A stretch of DNA of 64,000 nucleotides from Bubalus kerabau (lineage: Eukaryota; Chordata; Mammalia; Artiodactyla; Bovidae), in NCBI RefSeq assembly GCF_029407905.1, contig NC_073624.1, positions 109,058,001 through 109,122,000 of the forward strand, read 5' to 3'. The position numbers were made by a program, and so were the translations under genes. The stretch's first letter is position 1. Every line of letters starts with the position of its first letter. The notes under the pieces were generated by a model. That model was not told the DNA's origin, did no database searches, and saw nothing but the letters and a program-made list of their open reading frames with translations. Below, piece by piece: positions 56,269-64,000 of this stretch.

Positions 56269-56823
56269 CAGCCATGAAATTAAAAGACGCTTACTCCTTG
56301 GAAGGAAAGTTGTGACCAACCTAGACAGCATATTAAAAAGCAGAAACATTACTTTGTCAACAAAGTTCCATCTAGTCAAGGCTATGGTTTTTCCAGTAGT
56401 CGTGTATGGATAAGAGAGTTGGACTATAAATGAAGCTGAGCACTGAAGAATTGATGCTTTTGAACTGTGGTGTTGGAGAAGATTCTTGAGAGTCCCTTGG
56501 ACTGCAAGGAGATCCAACCAGGCCATCCTAAAGGAGATCAGTCCTGGGTGTTCATTGGAAGGACTCATGTTGAAGCTGAAACTCCAATACTTTGGCCACC
56601 TCATGCGAAGAGCTGACTCATTGGAAAAGACCCTAATGCTGGGAAAGATTGAGGGCAGGAGGAGAAGGGGACGACAGAGAATGAGATGGTTGGATAGCAT
56701 CACTGACTCAATGGACATGAGTTTAGGTAGGCTCTGGGAGTTGGCGATAGACAGGGAGGCCTGGCATGCTGCGGTTCATAGGGTTGCAAAGAGTCAGACA
56801 TGACCGAGCAACTGAACTGAACT
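56269..56823 (+). mobile_element. BovB LINE 3' end, right half of a composite insertion
   Basis: Sense BovB from CAGCCATGAAATTAAAAGACG to AGCAACTGAACTGAACTGAA. Frame 56486-56803 reads RVPWTARRSNQ, ISPGCSLEGLMLKLKLQYFGH and MLGKIEGRRRRGRQRMRWLD. It follows the SINE after only two bases and shares the outer TSD TACATTGGTTA. Confidence 0.95.
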
Positions 56824-56843
56824 GAACAGAAATACATTGGTTA

Positions 56844-58148
56844 ATAAGATGGAATTCACATACATCATAATTACAGTAGTGACATTCCAATATCTTTGCC
56901 ATGTTTCATTGATTAGAAGCAGATAATGGGAAAACACTGTATAAGATCATGAATATCAGTAAGCAGGAGTCATCTTTGAGTCTGTTCACTAGAGTGGACA
57001 TCTGTGAACTTTCTTATTCATAGCTGCTGTCATCCTAGCTACAGTAAAATTACTCAGGGATATCTCAAAATAATAAAGGAATTTTCTTTTAGGAGGATGT
57101 TATAGTGCTAAATCTTTATGCACCTGATAACATAGCTTTAAGCTGAAACTCACAATTCTTATAAACAACAGAATGGCTAAATTATGGCATAGTCACACAA
57201 TGAAGTACTACAATGCAATGAGATTGAACAAACTCCAATGTGGTATACTTCAAAACGTTTCTAAAAACCTATCTACAATACTTACATGTCTGTTTTTATA
57301 TAGAAATGAGAGAACAAAAACATTGACTTTATATGAAACAGAAAAACAGACAAAAATTACACATATTTTTATTGCTAAAGTTATGGACTACCATGAATAT
57401 TTATGTTTTGTGACACCAAATAACTTCATAAGAACAGCAGATTCAAAACATAACAGCTAAAAGTACACCAGAATAAAACCAATTTAAATTTTAATTACTA
57501 GGAAAAATTTTAAATACTTTTAAACTTTTGGTTTAACAAATAGAAAAAAGAATGTTTCTTCACACATTGTCAAGCAAAACATACAAATAGAAAAGATAAA
57601 ACATAGAGAATATAGTAAATTATAAAACAAAATTCCATGTAATAAAAAACAAAATATTGTCAGACTTTCATTTAACTAAGAAATAAATGTTGAAATTTAT
57701 ACTCTAAAAATAGAGCATATTTATATCTTCCACTTAATGTGAGATTTAATTTTATAGCAAAACCACAAAGAAAATGTATGTCTAACATTTGAGCAGTATA
57801 TGGGAGAAATTAAGTTGCATCCATAGACAAATATTTATAATATTATTGACATATGTAATCATGAGCCCTTTAAAGGTGAAAATTATAGCTTCTTTATTAG
57901 TAGTTACCATGATATAATTATTGGTATTTACATTTATCTTTTAAATCTTTTTCATATGATTTAAAGCTATAAAAGAGTACATTTTAATCCATTATTTACT
58001 TAGTTTAATAATAGGTGGAGAAGAATAAACATAAGCAGTATAAGAAGAAATGGAGGAGGAGGAATTGTGCTATGACAACCGATGCCAATAAATGTCACTG
58101 ATGGGTACCCACACTAGGTCAGGCACTGCAGCTTATGTGTGTGAAAGT
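56844..58148. other. mostly unassigned DNA, possible L1 relic at 57160-57260
   Basis: TAAATTATGGCATAGTCACACAATGAAGTACTACAATGCAATGAGATTGAACAAACT resembles sense L1M ('aattatggtatattcatacaatggaatactacacagcaat'). GATGGGTACCCACACTAGGTCAGGCAC near 58100 may be L2. The rest is AT-rich and unassigned. Confidence 0.45.
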
Positions 58149-58366
58149 AATTAGTGAAAGTGTTAGTCAGTCAATTGTGTCCCAGTCTTTGTGACCCTGT
58201 GGACTGTAGCCTGCCAGGCTCCTCTGTCCATGGAACTCTCTTGGCAAGAATACTGGAGTGGGCAGCCACTCCCTTCTCCAGGGGATCTTTCCAACCCGAG
58301 GATCAAACTCAGGTCTCCTGAATTGCAGGCAGATTTTTTACTGTCTGAGTGACCAGGGAAACCCCC
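58149..58366 (-). mobile_element. Bov-tA SINE
   Basis: GTGAAAGTGTTAGTCAGTCAATTG to GAGTGACCAGGGAAACCCC. Antisense, with a full tRNA-like head. The TSD is not clear-cut. Confidence 0.94.
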
Positions 58367-58494
58367 AGTATAATTAAGGTCCCCCTGAAATGAGAAGAGA
58401 ATGCCATAAGAATATGTTCAAATAAATATGCAGAAACTGTTAAATATCACTAGCAACATAAAAATAAATACTAATATTTAACTACAAATTAGAA

Positions 58495-59345
58495 CAAACT
58501 GCCTAATATTTCTATTTCTGTGAAAAATGATTTGGGGATTTTGATAAGAATTGCTTTGAATAATCTGTATATTTCTTTTGTAGTATGGTCATTTTAACAA
58601 TATTAATTCTTTCAATCTGTGAACTCAGGATATCTTGTATATATGTCCTCTTCACTTTCTTTCATCAATATCTTATAGTTTTCAGTGTATAGTTTTCATC
58701 TCCTTGGCCAAACTAATTCCAAGGTATTTTCTTTTATTTATGATGCAGTAGTAAATGGAACTGTTTTCTTAATTTCTCTCTCTGATATTTCATTATTATT
58801 ATATATGCATGCAAAATATTTTTATATAATGACTTAATCTTGCAACTTTACTGAATTCATCTCCTAATAGTTTTTTGCTGGAGTTTTTCTATATATAATA
58901 TGTTATCAGGATAATGCTGGCCTTGTAAAAAGAGTTTGGAACTGCTCCCTTTCCTTCTAATATTTGGAAGAGTTTGAGAAGAATTGGTATTAATTATTTT
59001 CTAATGTTTGGTATAATTCATCAGTGAAGTCCTCTGGTTCTGGGCTTCAGTTTGTTGTGATATTTTGATGACCAATTTAATTCCCTTACTGGTAATCAGT
59101 CTACTCAGATCTATTTCCTTATAATTGTCTTGATAGGTTATATGTATCTAGAAATATACCTATTACTCCTAGACTGTCCAGTTTGTTGTATATAATTGTT
59201 CATACCTGTCTCTGATGATCCTCTGTATTTCTTTAGTGTCAGTTGTAATGTCTCCCCTTTCATTTCTGATTTTGAGTCTTATCTTTTTCTTTTGATGAGC
59301 TTAGTCAAAAGTTTGCCAATTTTATTTTTGCAGGAACTGGCTCTT
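58495..59345 (-). repeat. L1 ORF2 (RT region) fragment
   Basis: TTTAACAATATTAATTCTTTCAATC, ATCTTATAGTTTTCAGTGTATAG, AATGCTGGCCTTGTAAAAAGAG and CCTCTGGTTCTGGGCTTC are antisense L1 ORF2 landmarks in order, with an internal deletion near 58890-58905. Old and heavily mutated. Confidence 0.82.
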
Positions 59346-59579
59346 AGTTTCATTGAACTTTTAATGGTCTTTTAAAAAAAATTTACACTGTGATCTTTAT
59401 TTACCTGATTAGTAAAGTTTACAGTTACCTTTAAATTTTCTGCCCTATCCTCACTCTGTTCTCCCTCTAGGATCCCTATGGTGCAAACATTGTTTCATTT
59501 GATATTGATCCCTTAGCCCCTTAAGCTATTTTCACTCTTTTATTTTTTTCTTTTTGCTTCTCTGATTAGATAAGTTCCC
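59346..59579. other. short interval between two L1 pieces
   Basis: TTTCATTGAACTTTTAATGG may still be L1 ORF2. The remainder (CTTTTAAAAAAAATTTACAC to GATTAGATAAGTTCCCTG) is not assigned. Confidence 0.4.
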
Positions 59580-59756
59580 TGATTAGTTAGTTTACAATGT
59601 TGATTTAGTTTCTGTTGTACAGCAAAGTGAATCAGTTATGCATATAGACATATCCACTCTTTTTCAGATTTCCTTCCCAGTTAGGTCAACACAGAGCATT
59701 GAGTAGAATTCCCTGTGTTACACAGTAATTTCTCATTAGTTATATATTTTATATAT

Positions 59757-59927
59757 TGTTCTTGTTGCTTAGTCACTAAGTTGCATCCAACTCTTTTGCC
59801 ACCTCATGAACTGTAGCCTGCCAGGTTCCTATGTCCATGGGATTTCCCAGGCAGGAATACTTGAATGGGTCACCATTTCTAGCTCCAGGGGATCTTCCCA
59901 ATCAGGGACTGAACACACATCTCCTGC
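59757..59927 (-). mobile_element. Bov-tA SINE, 5'-truncated, with 11-bp TSD
   Basis: TTGTTGCTTAGTCACTAAGTTGC to CAGGGACTGAACACACATCTCCTGC, lacking the tRNA head end. The TSD ATTTTATATAT, made of L1 sequence, lies at 59746-59756 and 59928-59938. Confidence 0.93.
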
Positions 59928-59945
59928 ATTTTATATATAAGTAGT

Positions 59946-60122
59946 ATGAAGTGAAGTGAAATTTGCTCAGTCGTGTCCAACTCTGTGACCCCACTGGGCT
60001 ATACAGTCCATGGAATTCTCTAGGCCAGAATACTGGAGTGGGTAGCTTTTTCTTTCTCCAGGGGATCTTCCCAACCCAGGGATCAAACCCAGGTCTCCTA
60101 CATTGCAGGTGGATTCTTTACC
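59946..60122 (-). mobile_element. Bov-tA SINE, 5'-truncated, directly beside another
   Basis: TGAAGTGAAGTGAAATTTGCTC to GCAGGTGGATTCTTTACC. The reverse complement holds B-box-like GGTTTGATCCC. The short TSD AGTAGT lies at 59940-59945 and 60123-60128. Confidence 0.92.
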
Positions 60123-60144
60123 AGTAGTCTATATGTGTCAATTC

Positions 60145-60190
60145 CAATCTCCCAATTTGTCACACACCAATCTCCCAATTTGTCACACAC
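60145..60190. repeat. perfect 23-bp tandem duplication
   Basis: The unit begins CAATCTCCCAATTTGTC and ends ACACAC. It is present twice without a gap inside L1 3'-UTR sequence. Confidence 0.97.
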
Positions 60191-60272
60191 CTCTTTCTCC
60201 CTTTGGTAACCATAAGTTTGTTTTCTATACCTGTGATTGTATTACTGCTTTGCAAATAAGTTAATCTGTACT

Positions 60273-60358
60273 CGGAGAAGGCAATGGCACCCCACTCTAG
60301 TACTCTTGCCTGGAAAATATCATGGATGGAGGAGCCTGGTAGGCTGCAGTCCATGCGG
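60273..60358 (+). mobile_element. Bov-A fragment lacking its 3' half
   Basis: CGGAGAAGGCAATGGCACCCC to GGCTGCAGTCCATGCGGTC, after which L1 text resumes (ATTCCTCATATAAG). It stops before the GAGTCGGACACGACTG tail, which is unusual because SINEs normally keep the 3' end. Confidence 0.88.
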
Positions 60359-61158
60359 TCATTCCTCATATAAGAAATATTGAATAATATTTGTATTTCT
60401 CACTCACTTCACTCTATATGACAATCTCTAGATCCATCCACATTGCTTCAAATGTCCTTATTTCATTCTTTTTTTATGGCTGAGTGATATTCCATTGGAT
60501 CATTGTACAGCATCTTCTTTATTCCTACAATGATGGACGTTTAGGTTACTTTCATGTCCTGGCTATTGTAAGCAGTGTTGCAATGATCATTGTGGTTCAT
60601 GTATCTTTTCGAATTATGGTTTTCTCTGGATATACGTCTAAGAGTGGGATTGCTGGGTCATAGGGTGGCTCTGTTTTCAGTTGTTTAAGGTACCTCCATG
60701 CTACTCTCCAATAGCGGCTTAATGAATTTACATTCCCACCAACAGTGTAGGAGAGTTCCCTTTTGTCCTTTTCCTTTCCAGCATTTATTTTTTATAGATT
60801 TTTTTAGTCATGGGTATTCTGATAGGTGTGAGGTAGTAGCTCTTTGTAGTTTGATTTGCATTACTCTAATAAATGATGATGTTATTCATAATTTCATGTT
60901 TTTGGCCATTTGTATATCTTTTATGGAGAAATGTGTATTTCAGTGTTCTGCCCATTTTTTGATTTTTTAATATTGAGTTGCATGAGTTGTTTGTATATTT
61001 TGGAGATTAACCCCTTCTTAATTGCTTTGCAAATACTTTCCCCCATCTTGAGAGTGGTCTTTTCATTTTGCTCATGGTTTCCTTTGTTGTACAAAAGGTT
61101 TTAAGTTTAATTATGCTACATTTATTTTTGTTTCTATTTTCATTATTCTAGGCAGTGG

Positions 61159-61432
61159 ATACGGAAAAGGCAATGGCACCCCACTCCAGTGCTCTTGCCT
61201 GGAAAATCCCATGGACGGAGGAGCCTGGTGGGCTGCAGTCCATGGGGTCGGCGAAGAGTCAGACACAACTGAGAGACTTCACTTTCACTTTTCACTTTCA
61301 TGCATTGGAGAAGGAAATGGCAACCCACTCCAGTGTTCTTGCCTGGAGAATCCCAGGGACGGCAGAGCCTGGTGGGCTGCCGTCTATGGGGTCGCACAGA
61401 GTCGGACACGACTGACGCAACTTAGCAGCAGC
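61159..61432 (+). mobile_element. Bov-A2 dimeric SINE in L1, with 9-bp TSD
   Basis: Near-consensus dimer. The TSD AGGCAGTGG lies at 61150-61158 and 61433-61441. L1 text continues as GTCAAAAAAGATCTTGC. Confidence 0.96.
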
Positions 61433-62120
61433 AGGCAGTGGGTCAAAAAAGATCTTGCTGTGATTTATGTCAAAGTGTGTTATGCCTGCTTGCTTCTAAG
61501 AGTTTTATAGTATCCAGCATTAAATTTAGATCTTTATTAGATTTTAAACTTATTCCTGTGTATGGTGTTAAAGAGTGTTCGAATTTTATTCTTTTACATG
61601 TAGCTGTCTAGTTCTCTCAACACCACTTATTGAAGACTGTCTTCTCTCAATTATATATTCTTGCTTTCTTTGCAGTATATTAGGTGGCAATAAGTGTGTG
61701 GGCCATAAGTCTATCTCTAGACTGTCTATCCTGTCTCACTGATCTATGTTTCTACTCTTGTACCACAGCTATACTCTTTGGATTATTGTAGTTTGTAGTC
61801 TGAAGTCAGGGAGCCTGAATGCTAAGGCATTCAGTCCTTTCATTCACTCCTTTCTTAAGATGCTTTGGCTATTCAGGGTCTTTTGTGCTTCCATTCAAAT
61901 TGGAAAAATTTTGTTCTAATTCTGTGGGGGAAAAAAATGCCTTTAGTAATTTGATAGAGATTGTATTGAATCTGTAGATAGTTTTGGGTAGTACAGTCAT
62001 TTTCACAATATTGATTCTTCCAATCCAAGAACATGGTAGATCTTACCATCTGTTTGTGTTGTCTTTGATTTCATTCATCAGTATCTTACAGTTTTCAGAG
62101 TATAGCTCTTTTGTCTCCTT

Positions 62121-62285
62121 CAGTTCAGTTGCTCAGTCATGTCCAACTCTGTGTGACCCCATGGACTGCAGCATCTGCCTGGTATTCCCATCTCTTTAAG
62201 AATTTTCCCCAGTTTGTTGCAATCTACACAGTCAAGGTTTTGGAATAATTAATAAAGAAAGGTAGATGTTTTCTGAAATTCTTTT
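62121..62285 (-). mobile_element. BovB LINE with large internal deletion, in L1
   Basis: The antisense 3' tail CAGTTCAGTTGCTCAGTCATG to GGACTGCAGCAT is joined directly to RT-region sequence CTGGTATTCCCATCTCTTTAAG to GGTAGATGTTTTCTG. About 1 kb between them is absent relative to other copies. The TSD TCTCCTT lies at 62114-62120 and 62286-62292. Confidence 0.9.
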
Positions 62286-62746
62286 TCTCCTTAGGTGGGA
62301 TTATTCCTAGGTATTTTATTCTTTTGGGTGCCATGGTAAATGGGATTCTTTCCATGTTTTCTCTTTCTGATATTTTGTTGTTAGTGTACAGGAATGCAAG
62401 AGATTTCTGTGTATTAATTTTCTATCCTACAACTTTACCAGCTTTATAATGCACTCTAGCATTTTTCTGGTAGCATCTTTAGGATTTCCTATGTATATAT
62501 TTGTGTCATCTGCAAACAGTGAGAGTTTTACTTTTTCTACTTCTTTTACAATTTGGGTTACTAGCTATGGCTAGGACTTCTGAAACTATATTGAATAAAA
62601 GTGGTGAAAGCGGACATGCTTGTCTTGTTCCTAATTTTAGAGGAAATGTTTTCAGCTTTTCACCATTATGATGCTAGTGTAAATTTATCATATATGGTCT
62701 TTATTATATTGAGGTATAGTCTATCTATAACCATTTTAGGGTTTTA

Positions 62747-62749
62747 TAT

Positions 62750-62781
<32 letters not shown>

Positions 62782-62782
62782 A
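62747..62782. repeat. (TA)n microsatellite
   Basis: Two TA runs joined at ATATAATATATA inside the L1 block. Confidence 0.95.
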
Positions 62783-63035
62783 ACCATTGGAGGGTTTTCT
62801 TTTTATCATAAATTGGTATCAAACTTCATCAAAAGCTTTTTCTGCATCTATTGAGATGATCATGTGGTTTTTATTCTTCAACTTGTCAACTTGTATTACC
62901 CTGATTGTTCGTATATATTAACGAATCCCTGCATTCCTGGTATAAATCTCACTTGAACATGCTATATGGTCCTTTTAATGTGTTGCTAAATTTTATTTGC
63001 TAGCATTTTGTTGAGGGTTTTTGCATCTATGTTCA

Positions 63036-63589
63036 TGAGAACTCTCACTCCCATGGGAGAACCTCTGTGATACAATTTTTATTCCCATCTGTGGGTCGCC
63101 CATCTGCCAACCATTGTGAAAGCACCCATCCTATCATCTTGTTGTGGTTTCGTCTTTGCCTTTGGATGTAGAACATCTTTATTGGTAGTTTCCAGTCTTT
63201 TTACTGATGGTTGTTCAGCAGCTAGTTGTGATTTTGTTTTCGTGAGTGGAGGTAGGCTCAAGTTCTACTCTGCCATCTTATCACCCTTCCTCTCTTCTTT
63301 GGTACTCTCAGATTTTCTTTGCTAACCAACTTATGCAGAAGAATGGATGAACTGTTTAATGACCATTATTTTAAACTTTTTGTCAGCTAATAACTTCTGT
63401 TTCATTGTTTTTTCTCTAAAATTTTATTATTTAGTTTGGAACACATTCCTCTATTTACTTTTCTTGACTGTATGTGGCTTACATGCATTAGTTAAAAGAG
63501 CCACCTCTCCTAATTGTGAACAAGTGGTTTCATGTAGGATATGAACTTTACCTTTCAGTGGTGCCCTAGCTCTTGGTTGTCTTCCTAAA
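63036..63589. other. unresolved repeat-like DNA beyond the L1
   Basis: CAGCAGCTAGTTGTGATTTTG and CAAGTTCTACTCTGCCATCTTATC recall the start region of ruminant L1 or LTR elements. The next part (TTTGTCAGCTAATAACTTCTGTTTC, TTTGGAACACATTCCTCTATTTAC) also looks repetitive. I cannot name either safely. Short frames here (63079-63261 -, 63116-63325 +) have no known domain. Confidence 0.4.
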
Positions 63590-63897
63590 GGTCCATCCTA
63601 AATGGAATCAGTCCTGAATATTCATTGGAAGGACTGATGCTGAAGCTGAAACTCCAATACTTTGGCCACCTGATGCAAAGAACTGACTCATTGGAAAAGA
63701 CCCTGATGCTGGGAAAGATTGAAGGTGGGAGGAGAAGAGGATGACAGAGGATGAGATGGTTGGATGGTATCACCAACTTGATGAACATGAGTTTGAGTAA
63801 ACTCTGGGAGTTGGTGATGGACAGGGAAGCCTGGTGTGCTGCAGTCAGGCCATGGGGTTGCAAACTCGGACATGACTGAGGCACTGAACTGAACTGA
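63590..63897 (+). mobile_element. BovB LINE 3' end, 5'-truncated
   Basis: Sense BovB from GGTCCATCCTAAATGGAATC through GGAAGGACTGATGCTGAAGC and ACAGAGGATGAGATGGTTGG to ACATGACTGAGGCACTGAAC. The frames are broken. No TSD found. Confidence 0.92.
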
Positions 63898-64000
63898 ATT
63901 CATTGACTCAAACACAGGTTTGCTATAAATGACTGCACAGCACCTGACTTCTTTAACATAATTTTCACTATGAAAATAATTGACAACAAAATAGGACAAA

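Larger units (their letters stand above)
59580..63035 (-). mobile_element. L1 (older ungulate type), ~2.6 kb of L1 text with five insertions
   Basis: Antisense 3' UTR (TTGTACAGCAAAGTGAATCAGTTATGC), ORF2 C-terminus (GTCCTGGCTATTGTAAGCAGTGTTGC) and RT region up to TTGAGGGTTTTTGCATCTATG. It is interrupted by SINEs at 59757, 59946, 60273 and 61159 and by BovB at 62121. Text is collinear across each. All frames are broken. Confidence 0.9.

Noticed and set aside
1..64000. A previously undescribed multi-gene system
   Set aside because: No cluster of host genes, operon-like order, unusual RNA structure or conserved non-repeat frame could be supported. The recognisable content is transposable elements.

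Overview
This window is nuclear DNA from a bovid ruminant: cattle, bison, yak or buffalo, or possibly sheep or goat. The window alone does not decide which. The evidence is about thirty Bov-A, Bov-A2 and Bov-tA SINEs, twelve BovB (RTE-type) LINE pieces, and 5'-truncated L1 copies with the ruminant 3' UTR. Bov-A2 dimers are restricted to pecoran ruminants and BovB is abundant in them. The sequence is AT-rich, has no CpG-island-like stretch, and shows no host exon, tRNA, rRNA or other gene I can support. It reads as intergenic or deep intronic DNA.

From 1 to about 43 kb, unassigned single-copy-looking DNA is punctuated by separate insertions. Young Bov-A2 and Bov-A copies with 9-14 bp target-site duplications (TSDs) lie at 6.7, 8.8, 13.8, 17.3, 19.1, 19.5, 25.0 and 28.3 kb. 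BovB copies lie at 2.7, 6.0, 14.2-16.3, 28.9-30.1, 31.8, 32.9 and 37.3 kb. L1 3' ends lie at 7.8, 12.3, 22.1, 41.3 and 41.8 kb. Older mammalian relics include MIR, L2, a CR1/L3-like piece, L1M fragments, MaLR LTRs and a hAT-type MITE.

From 43.7 to 55.2 kb a single old L1MA-like element is split by later insertions. The nesting can be read as strata: L1MA, then a ruminant L1, then a second L1, then BovB, then a Bov-A SINE. BovB, a 5'-inverted L1 and a Tigger-like MITE sit in other arms. From 58.5 to 63.0 kb there is another L1 block carrying SINEs and a deleted BovB.

The coding potential comes from retroelements. It consists of broken BovB reverse transcriptase and L1 ORF2 remnants; one BovB piece still reads openly through the RT catalytic motifs. 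I found no undescribed multi-gene system. The most unusual items are records of retrotransposition: one TSD pair enclosing a fused Bov-A2 plus BovB insertion, a 32-bp L1 insertion inside that SINE, two 5'-inverted L1s with TSDs, and a roughly 144-bp unidentified retroposed sequence with a poly-A tail and a 14-bp TSD.

All repeat assignments come from recognising family motifs by eye. Ends not fixed by a TSD are good to about 10-30 bp, and subfamily names are tentative.
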